Source: Lewinellaceae bacterium (GTDB taxonomy: Bacteria; Bacteroidota; Bacteroidia; Chitinophagales; Saprospiraceae). From it: 40,563 nt of DNA. The DNA is taken from assembly GCA_947459655.1 (NCBI GenBank), contig CANHEE010000011.1:1-40563 (forward strand), read 5' to 3'. Positions within the stretch are counted from its first letter, which is position 1, and the number at the start of each line of letters is the position of its first letter. The translations under genes and the position numbers were made by a program. The notes beneath the pieces are model-generated. The model made no database searches. It had not been told where the DNA came from and saw nothing but the letters and a program-made list of their open reading frames with translations. Below, piece by piece: positions 24,260-32,996 of the stretch.

Positions 24260-25024
24260 ATGGTTATCAAACTACAATACCAATTTAAAAATTACTCGGC
24301 AGATCTGTCCAGGCCCATTGACATTTCCATTCCAATGAAATCGGGTACTGAGAACCCAAACTGCTTTTACGCACCTTTCCCCGAATTTGAGCCGGTGCGC
24401 TCGGGGGACTGGGTAGGTTCAACGGCCGAGGGAGGTATTGTCAACTTCAAAAATGTGCGTTTCAACCCGCACGGCAATGGAACCCACACGGAATGTGTCG
24501 GACACATCGCTAAAGAGTGGTACAGCATTCAGGATTGCCTGAACAACTTTCATTTCATCGCCAGACTGGTAACACTATACCCTACCAAAAGAGAAGATGG
24601 TGACCGTGTCATTGAAAAGCAACAGATAGCCGAACTGATTGGTCCGGGTGATGCCCAGACCATAGTGATCAGGACGATGCCCAATGACGGACACAAACTG
24701 AAGATGAACTACTCGCACGCCAATCCGCCTTATATACACCATGAAGCCATGGAATACCTGGTCGAATGCGGCATTACACATCTATTGACCGACCTGCCAT
24801 CGGTTGACCGCGAACACGATGAGGGGAAGTTGCTGGCTCACAGGGCTTTCTGGCAATACCCCGCAGATCCGCGTAAAAATGCCACAATCACAGAGTTGGT
24901 TTATGTTCCGGACATCGTAAAAGATGGTGATTATCTATTGAATATCCAAATTGCTACCTTCGACCTCGATGCCAGTCCGAGCAAGCCGCAGCTGTATGCC
25001 CTACAAGAGATCGGCGAAGATTGA
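24260..25024 (+). CDS. cyclase family protein (KynB-like metal hydrolase)
   Basis: A 254-residue member of the cyclase family (PF04199), which includes bacterial kynurenine formamidase and other metal-dependent hydrolases and dehydratases. The metal motif reads HGNGTHTECVGH (71-82). Against the classical HxGTHxDxPxH it has one extra residue after the first His and Glu in place of Asp. It begins with an LSRPIDISIPM segment like its relatives. It is divergent from the permease gene and 43 bases upstream of gldB, probably in one transcript. No other tryptophan-degradation gene is present, so the substrate is open. Confidence 0.85.
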   Translation: MVIKLQYQFKNYSADLSRPIDISIPMKSGTENPNCFYAPFPEFEPVRSGDWVGSTAEGGIVNFKNVRFNPHGNGTHTECVGHIAKEWYSIQDCLNNFHFIARLVTLYPTKREDGDRVIEKQQIAELIGPGDAQTIVIRTMPNDGHKLKMNYSHANPPYIHHEAMEYLVECGITHLLTDLPSVDREHDEGKLLAHRAFWQYPADPRKNATITELVYVPDIVKDGDYLLNIQIATFDLDASPSKPQLYALQEIGED

Positions 25025-25067
25025 TCAAAAGCAAAGGCATTTTTTTATTTTTCAAAAAATCCTGAAT

Positions 25068-26135
25068 ATGAACGACTTTAATAGTTATTCCATCAATATA
25101 ATTAAAATCTTTTTGCGCAGCCTGAAAGCGATACTGCCGCTCTGTCTGTTGTATTTCTGCACATCCTGCGGCAGCGGGTCCGATAAAATTCCGGATGTTT
25201 CCAATATTCAATTGGATGTCAAAGTGCAACGTTTTGATCAGGATATGATGGCCATTGACACCAACAACATCGCTGTAGGAGTGTCCGGACTAAAAAGCAA
25301 GTATCCGATGTTTATGGAGATATTTCCACAAATCATCAGCGATCCCAGCCGCAAAGATGCCACCGCTGAAGCTGTAATTGGTGACTTCATAAGACACAAA
25401 CAAATCAGAAACCTGTTTGACAGCTGTCAGTTGATTTACCGAGACATGAGCGCTTACGACAAGGAATTCACGCAGGCATTCAGGTTTTTCAAGTACTACT
25501 TTCCCAAAAGACCCACACCGCAGGTCATTTCCTACATCAGCGAGTATGGCGTAGGGGCCTTTCCATACGGCGACAGTCTACTCGCTGTGGGAGTCGACTT
25601 TTTCCTCGGAGAAAATCACACCGGGTACCAGCACCTGGATATTCCGCGTTACGTACTTCGCGGTATGGACAAGAATCACCTGGTGGCCAGGGGTATGGAG
25701 GCCTGGGTCAATGGAATGATTGATGAGTCGCCACTCGGCAAAAGACTGATTGATGTGATGATTGACAACGGGAAAAAACTATATATCCTTGACAAACTGC
25801 TGCCGTACACACCCGATAGCGTCAAACTAGCCTACACGCAGAAACAGGTGGACTGGTGTAAAAACAATGAAGCCGACCTATGGGCTTATGTCCTCAGCGA
25901 CAACCTGTTGTACTCAGTTAAAGGGGAATCGTGGTCAAAACTCGTCAACCCCAGTCCGAGCGGAACTACAAAAATGCCTGCCGATTCACCCGGAAGAGCC
26001 GGCAACTGGATGGGAATGCAGATAATAAAAGCTTACATGCAGCGCATGCCAAACACCACGATGGATCAACTGATTGCGCTAAAAGATGCCCAAAGCATTC
26101 TGGATAAGTCTAAGTACAAACCAAAGAGAAAATAG
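25068..26135 (+). CDS. gldB: gliding motility lipoprotein GldB
   Basis: GldB is a lipoprotein required for gliding in Flavobacterium. The 355-residue protein has a hydrophobic N-terminus ending in FCTSC, with Cys34 as the lipid site. It then shows the family's VKVQRFDQDMMAID and LKSKYPMFMEIFPQII segments (about 48-90), and a central YGVGAFPYGDSLLAVGVDFFLG (before residue 190). ATG 25068 is chosen because upstream in-frame starts overlap the cyclase gene and would hide the lipoprotein signal. The usual neighbour gldC is absent. gldH is at 11.6 kb. Confidence 0.88.
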   Translation: MNDFNSYSINIIKIFLRSLKAILPLCLLYFCTSCGSGSDKIPDVSNIQLDVKVQRFDQDMMAIDTNNIAVGVSGLKSKYPMFMEIFPQIISDPSRKDATAEAVIGDFIRHKQIRNLFDSCQLIYRDMSAYDKEFTQAFRFFKYYFPKRPTPQVISYISEYGVGAFPYGDSLLAVGVDFFLGENHTGYQHLDIPRYVLRGMDKNHLVARGMEAWVNGMIDESPLGKRLIDVMIDNGKKLYILDKLLPYTPDSVKLAYTQKQVDWCKNNEADLWAYVLSDNLLYSVKGESWSKLVNPSPSGTTKMPADSPGRAGNWMGMQIIKAYMQRMPNTTMDQLIALKDAQSILDKSKYKPKRK

Positions 26136-26158
26136 TGGCAGCACGGCTGCTCCACTCG

Positions 26159-27547
26159 TCAATGTAAACCTGCATCGAGGTCCATTCTTATACGGAATTG
26201 TGCGGGAAGGTAGTTGTTGATGCGGTTGGGCAGAATTTTCATCCACCCCAATGCCAATCCCCTATATCTTGCAAGCGCCCATCCCCGCAGATCGGTATCA
26301 ACATTGTGAAGCTCTTTTTTCAGAAACAGCAGGGCTTCATTTTTCTCTAGTTCCACACAAGGTAAATCTGCGGACACAAGGGTGCTTAACGCCAGTTCAT
26401 GTGAGGGAATGAAATCCCGACCCTTGAATTCTCCTATTTCTATTCCGAACGACACCCTTTTCAGGGCCGATTCAATGGTAGCGCATTCCTGCTCAATGGC
26501 CTTTGGTACGGCGGTAATCATGCCATTGCCTTTTTTATATAACGAGAGCGAAGCGGTATCCTGTAACCACTGACCCAGCACTTCGGCTTCCCATTTCAAT
26601 ACAGGCTCGTGCGTAGGCTTGTTTCCGTAATAGGTGGACTGTGAGATGGTTCCGGTTGATTTTCCCTTGCGGAGAATGGCAAAAAAGAAGCCTTCCCCTT
26701 TCACAAGATGCGGATAGCATTGGTAGCCAAAACCACTTGCTTCATGCAATTCCAGCACGCCCCAGTTAGCCGGCATTTTTATCGGTAAGGACTCGCAGCC
26801 GAATTGTTCCGAAATCCAGCGTACATTGTCCATATTTTCCTGTGCATTGTAGGTGCAGGTCGAGTACAGCAAAATTCCACCTTCGGTCAGCAGGTTTACC
26901 GCATTGGCAACGATTTTTCGCTGACGGGCGGCACAGAGCTGCACATTATCTTCAGACCATTCTTTCCCGGCGTTTTCATCCTTGCGAAATAGTCCTTCGC
27001 CACTACAGGGCGCATCAATCAGCAGCACATCAAAAAAACCATTGAGCGAACGAAAATCCTCAGCTTCTTGGTTGCTCACCACTGCATTCGGGTGTCCCCA
27101 CTTGTGGATATTTTCTTTGAGTATGTTTACCCTAGTTTTGATGACATCGTTGCTGAGCAGCACGCTTTGCCGGTTCATGTGCGAGAGCAGTAGTGTGCTT
27201 TTACCACCGGGAGCTGCGCACAAATCCATTATTTTCAGGCTGTCGCCAAAATCAACTGTCTGTCTCAGCGCATGGCCAATGAGCATTGAAGATGCCTCCT
27301 GAACATAGTAGGCACCGGCGTGAAAAGACGGATCCAGTGTAAAAGAAGGGCGTGCGCCGAGGTAAAAGCCGTTGGGCTCCCAAGGAATTGGAGCGGCTTC
27401 ATCAAATTGCGCTACCGGCTTTAGAGGGTTATAGCGAATACTCACCGGTGCTGCCTCCGCCATTGCGGACTCAAAAGCGGGATATGTAGTAGCTAATTGG
27501 GACCGCATGCGGGCAACGAACGCTGGAGGAAGACCTGAAGTAGCCAT
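26159..27547 (-). CDS. RNA m5C methyltransferase, RsmF/NOL1-NOP2-Sun type
   Basis: An S-adenosylmethionine-dependent RNA cytosine-C5 methyltransferase. The 462-residue protein has the SAM motif DLCAAPGGKS (108-117). DAPCSGEG (178-185, Cys181) and STCTYN (229-234, Cys231) are the two catalytic cysteine motifs. A C-terminal RNA-binding extension of about 170 residues resembles RsmF (YebU). ATG 27547 gives the usual MATSGLPPAFV start. An upstream start at 27595 falls next to the neighbouring terminator. 16S rRNA is the likely target, but the modified base cannot be fixed from sequence. Confidence 0.9.
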   Translation of the reverse strand: MATSGLPPAFVARMRSQLATTYPAFESAMAEAAPVSIRYNPLKPVAQFDEAAPIPWEPNGFYLGARPSFTLDPSFHAGAYYVQEASSMLIGHALRQTVDFGDSLKIMDLCAAPGGKSTLLLSHMNRQSVLLSNDVIKTRVNILKENIHKWGHPNAVVSNQEAEDFRSLNGFFDVLLIDAPCSGEGLFRKDENAGKEWSEDNVQLCAARQRKIVANAVNLLTEGGILLYSTCTYNAQENMDNVRWISEQFGCESLPIKMPANWGVLELHEASGFGYQCYPHLVKGEGFFFAILRKGKSTGTISQSTYYGNKPTHEPVLKWEAEVLGQWLQDTASLSLYKKGNGMITAVPKAIEQECATIESALKRVSFGIEIGEFKGRDFIPSHELALSTLVSADLPCVELEKNEALLFLKKELHNVDTDLRGWALARYRGLALGWMKILPNRINNYLPAQFRIRMDLDAGLH

Positions 27548-27596
27548 CTTTTTTTGAGCAAAAATACTCCGTTTGGGGAGAGAAAATCGTTTCAAT

Positions 27597-27648
27597 AAAA
27601 AAATCTCATGGTAACGGAAGAAAATCAGCCCTCCGCCACTATGAGATT
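27597..27648 (-). terminator. intrinsic terminator after the OmpA/PD40 gene
   Basis: The minus strand forms a long stem (AATCTCAT-led arm at 27648 downward with the ATGAGATT arm ending at 27602, about 17 pairs with one mismatch and two G-U pairs). It runs into TTTTTTT. It lies 55 bases after the OmpA/PD40 stop. Confidence 0.8.
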
Positions 27649-27702
27649 ATGAAGATAACCTTGTTTATGGTTGAAACCGTTCAGGCCTGGCTTCCGGCGA
27701 AA

Positions 27703-29751
27703 TCAATTGTCTTTTCCGTTGATGACCTCAGGACCCCTATCACCATATTCGACCTTCACCGCAGGTTCGTTGATTTTGGTGACAATGACTTCAGTACGGC
27801 GGTTATACTGGTGTTCTGTTTCAGAGCACTTCACACCATCACTGCATTTGTTCCTGAGTCGGATTTCTCCGGCACCTCGTGCAACGATTCTGTTTTCGGC
27901 AATCCCTTTTGCCATCAGGTATTGCTTTGCTGATATTGCCCTTTGGTCAGAGAGGCGCTGGTTGTAATCGCCGTAGCCACGTGAATCTGTATGCGAAATC
28001 AGCTCAATTTCCATTGACTTGTACTTGCTCATCAATCCGGCAAGCGCATCCAATTCTGCAGCCGCACCCACCCGAATGATGGCCTTATCGAAATCGTAAT
28101 AGATTTTTTCCAGAACAATAACAGCTCCGGTTTCGATGGGATTGTTGACCAGCTGAGAATCAATCGGAACGAGTACAAATCGCCTTTCCATCAGCATGGA
28201 CGCGTTTTTGTCTGTGCTCAATGTTTCTGTAACAGACCTGTAACCGGCTTTCTCAATTTTTATCGTATACAAGGCGGCAGGTTCCGGATTGTAAACAAAT
28301 TCTCCACTCGAGTTTGAGTAGATGGTTTCCGTTTTTTGAGTGGTGGTGTTTATTATATTGATGACAGCGCCGGTGATGGCAGTATTGAACCTGTCGCTCA
28401 TTACTACTGCCTTTAGACTTGGTTTTGCAGGCTTTTCAAGGATGATTTCCAGTGTAACCACATCTGAGGCTTCTGTATTACTGAAGTGAAGTTCTCTGGT
28501 TTCGTAGCCTTCTTTGTTGACCAGAATAAGGTATTCACGGTTGTTTTTCATGTCGTACTGGACATCTCCGGTGGAGGTGCTGTAGCAACTCGGCTTTCCC
28601 AGTTTTTCCACCGACTTTCTGACTGTCTCAATGGCCAAATCCTTGCCATTGGGATTGGTCGTCAGGCGGACATCATAGTATTCCTCGCCGGCAAGGAAAC
28701 GGTCTCCCGATTTTTCAAATATCCTCATTTCGGCACCGCCGATCTGTTTCAAACTGACAGCGTCCCTAACCTTAATCAGTGCCTTGAGGTCGTGTGATTC
28801 ATCGGTCAGAATGTACTCAGACCTAAAAAGGTAAATGTCGTCTTTTCCAAATCCTCCTTCACGACCGGAACAAAAATAACCCGCATTCCCCTCTGAATTC
28901 AGTATCAGACTCAGGTCATCTGACTCGGTATTAAAAGGTTTTCCCAGATTGGTTACAGTAGGTGTGGTGCCTTTCAAGTCTGTTTTAAACACATCAAAAC
29001 CACCCATGCTGTTGTGTCCCTTGGAGGCAAAAAACAGGGTGCCGCTCTCGTGGATAAATGGAAATGCCTCGTCGTTGGTAGTATTGATGGTAGAGCCCAG
29101 ATTGATCGGTTTACCCCAGCCCTTTCCGGTATTTTCAACTTTGTAGATATCGTAACCACCTTTGCCACCAGGCATATCAGATGCAAAGTATAGGGTACGT
29201 CCGTCGGCAGACAAGGATGGGTGAAAACAGCTGAATCTGTCGTTGTTGAAAGGTAGTGCAACACCTCTTTCCCAGTCCCTCAATCCACGCTTGCTCTCGT
29301 ATATCTTCATTCTGCTGATGCCCTTGCTGTCTGCCAGACTGAAGCCACGGTTCTGGTTACTGGCAGAGTAGTACATAGCATCCCATTTTTTACTGAATGA
29401 AACACCGCCCTCGTGGTACTGTGAGTTGGCTTCCTGTGAATAAAGATGCGGTTGCAGGGGAATGTAGTTGCGGTCGGTTTCCGCATAGTACAACTGAAAA
29501 AAAGGTTCTCCGGATTGTGGATCTATCTTGCCTTTTTTTGCAGAAGAGGCAAACACGAGACCATATTGGTAAAACGCCGGCGCAAATTCTGTTCTGTCGC
29601 TGTTGATGGCGTTGCAGTTCCAGAGTTCGACACCCTTTCGCTTTTCTATGCTTTGACTGCTGCTCTTTCCATCTGTGGATTTTGAATTATCCTGCGCGAG
29701 CAAAGGACAAAGATTTAAGGAGATTAGTGCGGTTATCAGGATTTTATTCAT
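27703..29751 (-). CDS. outer-membrane-associated PD40/OmpA protein
   Basis: A 682-residue secreted protein with a signal peptide ending near LLAQ (about 1-20). It then has PD40/WD40-like propeller repeats (about 160-310, for example SADGRTLYFASDMPGGKGGYD and GTLFFASKGHNSMGGFD). A carboxypeptidase-regulatory/Cna-like beta domain spans about 430-520. The C-terminal OmpA domain has the peptidoglycan-binding HTD (587-589) and SDQR (601-604). The order resembles PorE of the type IX secretion system but lacks an N-terminal TPR. It should tie outer-membrane structures to peptidoglycan. It is downstream of the type B cargo gene by 100 bases. Confidence 0.88.
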   Translation of the reverse strand: MNKILITALISLNLCPLLAQDNSKSTDGKSSSQSIEKRKGVELWNCNAINSDRTEFAPAFYQYGLVFASSAKKGKIDPQSGEPFFQLYYAETDRNYIPLQPHLYSQEANSQYHEGGVSFSKKWDAMYYSASNQNRGFSLADSKGISRMKIYESKRGLRDWERGVALPFNNDRFSCFHPSLSADGRTLYFASDMPGGKGGYDIYKVENTGKGWGKPINLGSTINTTNDEAFPFIHESGTLFFASKGHNSMGGFDVFKTDLKGTTPTVTNLGKPFNTESDDLSLILNSEGNAGYFCSGREGGFGKDDIYLFRSEYILTDESHDLKALIKVRDAVSLKQIGGAEMRIFEKSGDRFLAGEEYYDVRLTTNPNGKDLAIETVRKSVEKLGKPSCYSTSTGDVQYDMKNNREYLILVNKEGYETRELHFSNTEASDVVTLEIILEKPAKPSLKAVVMSDRFNTAITGAVINIINTTTQKTETIYSNSSGEFVYNPEPAALYTIKIEKAGYRSVTETLSTDKNASMLMERRFVLVPIDSQLVNNPIETGAVIVLEKIYYDFDKAIIRVGAAAELDALAGLMSKYKSMEIELISHTDSRGYGDYNQRLSDQRAISAKQYLMAKGIAENRIVARGAGEIRLRNKCSDGVKCSETEHQYNRRTEVIVTKINEPAVKVEYGDRGPEVINGKDN

Positions 29752-29851
29752 ACGAATGAATTGTATTTTATGGGAGCAGTATCGCGCTGTTGTTTCTTTC
29801 CCGACCCGTCAGTCGATTATGGAAAGTCATCCGGCAGTTTCCACCAGGATT

Positions 29852-31579
29852 TTACCTGAGTAGAAGAACTGCTCCTTTGGTCTCTTCCGTTTTGCCGTTC
29901 TTCTGAACGGTCTTAATGTAGTAAACATATGTGTCCTGGCTCATTTCCCTTCCGTTGTTGTAGAGTTTGCCATTCCAGCCAACTGTCAGATCATCGGTTT
30001 CAAAGACTTTTGCGCCGTAGCGGTCAAAAATGGCCATTGAAAAAGAGGCCAGCTGATCGTTAAAACTGATTACAGGGCGAAACTCCTGATTGACACCCCT
30101 CGGTGCAAATGCGTTTGGCGTAAAAATGGTGGCTGTTTGGCTCACACAAACCGTATTAGATTTGGAGCGTACGCGTATGGGACTACCATTAGGGAGGGTG
30201 TCATAGACATATGCCACCACATGGTAGCAGATGTTGGCATTTTCAGGATTGAGCGGATCAAACGGATCCGTAAATTCATTTTGATTCTGACTTTCCCAGA
30301 TCTTGTTTTCGCTGCCATTGACAATCCGGTACAACTCGTAATCCGTTTTCTGCACATCCGGCAGGAAATGCGTTGTCCATCTCAGAAGGTTACTGCGGTT
30401 ATCCTGTACCTCACCTTTGATGTTCAGCGTATAAAATGGAAAAATCTGCTCTTTTCCGCAGATATCCCGGGTGTAAATTGAATAATGGGTTTTTTCGGAA
30501 ATCCCTGCTGTTTTGTCTGTATAACTTACTTCTCCCGGAAAATTGCTGGTCGGGAGGGTGGCGATATCTGTCCACAGTTGTGCGTCAGCAGATATCCGGA
30601 TTTTCACAAGGTCCAGATCAGCATCGTTGTTCCAAATCCATGAAAAGGAAGTTTCACCCTTGTTGCTAATCTCTACATTTTTCACGATAACGAACTGAAG
30701 CGGGTTGATGAGATCGGCTACCATGCAAACCTCATTCGTCCGCGACGTGGCTGCCGGATTTCCTCTGCTAACAGAGCGGATATAGAAACAGTACTTTTCC
30801 TTGTCTTTCAGCCCTTTGAAAACATAACTGCTATCATTTCCCGGCAGGGTATCTGACATCACATATGGAAGACTTCCCCTTTTTACCCATACCTCCTGCC
30901 TCAAAATTCCTTCGCTCCAGTCTTTGTAGCGGTTCCAGTTCAGCAGTGCGGTCCCTGCACACTCGTCCTGCTTGTAGAAGGCGCGAATGGACTGGTGAGC
31001 CTTTCCGAAAAGACTGGTATTGCCGCAACGGTCTAGTCCCAGTACAAAATAAATTTCGCGCTGCTTGTCAGGCTGCGAATTTCTATCCACGTAAGTATTG
31101 CTATTGAAAACCGTATCAATAGGCTTAATACCCTGGGCAGTAAATTTGTAAATGATGTACGCGTAAACCCGCTTGTCCTGTGTTTTTTTCCACTCCAAAA
31201 CCGTTTTGTTGTTTTCAACAGAAATAGATCGAATGACAGGAATTTCAGGAGAAGAACCGGTAAGTGTATCGGAATTCAGGATGGGCTGACCGGGGCAATC
31301 ATAGCGGCTCTGCAGAAAATAGTACCAAGTCTGACCTGCCGGATGCAGGTGAAAAAAGAAAGTGGTGTTTTCATTGTTTACCGCGCCGACCTGTACATAG
31401 GGTCCGGCAAAGCTCTGACTGCCGTAAATGAGGTATTTCTGGAATGCTCCGCAGGTATTTTTAAATGGGTCCCATCTCAGCGTGTCGTTCTGTACACATT
31501 TAAAATCAGGTGGGTAAACCTGCGCTTTTACATTACAGACAAAAAAAACAGAGCAGAGGATAGTAAACAGAACACGCAT
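29852..31579 (-). CDS. T9SS type B sorting domain (CHU_C) secreted protein
   Basis: A 575-residue cell-surface or secreted protein. The signal peptide ends about VKAQ (residue 20), and several fibronectin-III-like beta domains follow. About the last 95 residues form the gliding-motility-associated C-terminal domain used as a type IX secretion signal: TIFTPNAFAPRGVN, FDRYGAKVFE, GWNGKLYNNG, DTYVYYIK. ATG 31579 puts the signal peptide at the N-terminus. An upstream in-frame start at 31627 does not. It sits between a carboxypeptidase-regulatory-like gene and the OmpA/PD40 gene on one strand. The ligand is unknown. A minus-7-like TATTTTTG lies at 31604-31611. Confidence 0.88.
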   Translation of the reverse strand: MRVLFTILCSVFFVCNVKAQVYPPDFKCVQNDTLRWDPFKNTCGAFQKYLIYGSQSFAGPYVQVGAVNNENTTFFFHLHPAGQTWYYFLQSRYDCPGQPILNSDTLTGSSPEIPVIRSISVENNKTVLEWKKTQDKRVYAYIIYKFTAQGIKPIDTVFNSNTYVDRNSQPDKQREIYFVLGLDRCGNTSLFGKAHQSIRAFYKQDECAGTALLNWNRYKDWSEGILRQEVWVKRGSLPYVMSDTLPGNDSSYVFKGLKDKEKYCFYIRSVSRGNPAATSRTNEVCMVADLINPLQFVIVKNVEISNKGETSFSWIWNNDADLDLVKIRISADAQLWTDIATLPTSNFPGEVSYTDKTAGISEKTHYSIYTRDICGKEQIFPFYTLNIKGEVQDNRSNLLRWTTHFLPDVQKTDYELYRIVNGSENKIWESQNQNEFTDPFDPLNPENANICYHVVAYVYDTLPNGSPIRVRSKSNTVCVSQTATIFTPNAFAPRGVNQEFRPVISFNDQLASFSMAIFDRYGAKVFETDDLTVGWNGKLYNNGREMSQDTYVYYIKTVQKNGKTEETKGAVLLLR

Positions 31580-31655
31580 GTCGATGCCATTTTTAGACTC
31601 AGGCAAAAATACATTAAAAATTCGCAATATGTTCAGCTGTACGCCAAAACTTCAG

Positions 31656-32300
31656 TTAATGGGTATCGGCTTTTTGCTTGAATTCACCTTTCTTCCATGC
31701 ATCGATGAACTTTGCCCAGGCGAGCGGATTAAAAATATTCATCGGACGAAATTGTCCTGAATAGTAGGTCTGATTGGCTTTTTCTTGAAGAAAAAGGCGG
31801 GTAGTTTCTTTGCCATCGGCGGCAAGCTCTCTTCTCATCCTCCGCATCTCTTTTTCTGCGAGATTTTCCATCGCGCGACGGTGCAATTCGTCTTTGATGT
31901 CCATAGCCAGACACTCGATTTTGAAATGTTCACGACTTGGCCATGGAAAGATGACGGTTGCAGGCAGATTGATGTTGTCCTTTGACAGCAATTGGACTAC
32001 GGAGTAATGGGTATCTTTCAGGGTATCTGGTATAACGATCTCGGTTGTTTTATAACCCACACAGGAAAAAACAACCTTTTCACCTTTGGTTGCCACGAAG
32101 GAGAAAAATCCCCTCATGTCAGAATAACTTCCCCGGCTCCTGTTTTTCATGTATACATTGGCATAGGGTACCGGTACCAGCTCGTTGTTGGTTTCTGTCA
32201 AAATGACTCCCGTGAATTGAATCAGGCGCTCAGATTCCTGCGCCTTCAGAGTCGTGGAAAGGCACCAGACACCGATGAAAAGAAAAATTAGTTGCTTCAT
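31656..32300 (-). CDS. secreted carboxypeptidase-regulatory-like domain protein
   Basis: A 214-residue protein with a signal peptide ending near LKAQ (about 20). A carboxypeptidase D regulatory-like beta domain follows (about 28-110: FTGVILTETNNELVPVPYANVY, GSYSDMRGFFSF, VVFSCVGYKT). The C-terminal half is helical and charged (EKEMRRMRREL) and ends with a hydrophobic-aromatic GQFRPMNIFNPLAWAKF. In Bacteroidota such domains front TonB receptors or stand alone, as here. It is the first of three secreted-protein genes on this strand. I cannot assign a function. Confidence 0.75.
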   Translation of the reverse strand: MKQLIFLFIGVWCLSTTLKAQESERLIQFTGVILTETNNELVPVPYANVYMKNRSRGSYSDMRGFFSFVATKGEKVVFSCVGYKTTEIVIPDTLKDTHYSVVQLLSKDNINLPATVIFPWPSREHFKIECLAMDIKDELHRRAMENLAEKEMRRMRRELAADGKETTRLFLQEKANQTYYSGQFRPMNIFNPLAWAKFIDAWKKGEFKQKADTH

Positions 32301-32369
32301 GCTATAGTTATCTTTAAGGAGGTTTCTCTATACATCAGAACGAATACGGCGGAACCGAAGTTCTTTAAT

Positions 32370-32996
32370 TTAGGGTATTTTACGCCATACCGACAAAAAT
32401 TCATTTAAAATCATCGCGGTGGCTCCCCAGATTCTGTTTTCTCCAGCTCTGAAATAAGGCACATCCTTCATGGTAAACGAACGAACGGTAATATCACACC
32501 TGTCCAGATTGCCATCCTCAAAAAAATGCATCAGTGGCAAATTCAGCACCGACCTCACTTCACTTTCCTGCAGACTAAACTTCGGTTTTTCAGGGACATA
32601 GCCCACAAACGGGTGTACATTAAAATGCGAAACCGGAATGTACAGCTGGGTCAGTCCGCCAAGGACCTGAATATCACCTACAGGCACACCGATTTCTTCT
32701 TCCGTTTCTCGGAGCGCACATGCGAGCATCGAATCATCTGTCTCATCCCGCTTGCCACCCGGAAAACTGACCTGTCCGCTGTGCGGATCGTTTGGATTGT
32801 GGGCGGTACGATGGATAAAAGTCGTGTGTATCTGTCCTTCATATGGAAAAAGCAATATCATCACCCCTGCATGCCTGGCATCTTCTGGGATGGTATAATC
32901 CGGATCCCTGAAAATATTGGCCATTTCAAACTGCGCCTTTCTGCCGGGCAGCTCTCCCTGCAACTGCGACTTCAGACCATCTACCCACTTTTTCAT
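32370..32996 (-). CDS. NUDIX hydrolase, CoA pyrophosphatase-like (NudL type)
   Basis: A 208-residue NUDIX enzyme. The box reads SFPGGKRDETDDSM...ALRETEEEIG (77-103), with the GGxxDxTD layout of the NudL/UPF0035 branch that cleaves CoA and its derivatives to 4'-phosphopantetheine and 3',5'-ADP. GQVSFPGG directly before it is also branch-typical. Its ATG overlaps the stop of the Crp/Fnr gene (ATGA at 32993-32996), so translation is coupled. CoA as substrate is a family inference. Confidence 0.9.
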   Translation of the reverse strand: MKKWVDGLKSQLQGELPGRKAQFEMANIFRDPDYTIPEDARHAGVMILLFPYEGQIHTTFIHRTAHNPNDPHSGQVSFPGGKRDETDDSMLACALRETEEEIGVPVGDIQVLGGLTQLYIPVSHFNVHPFVGYVPEKPKFSLQESEVRSVLNLPLMHFFEDGNLDRCDITVRSFTMKDVPYFRAGENRIWGATAMILNEFLSVWRKIP

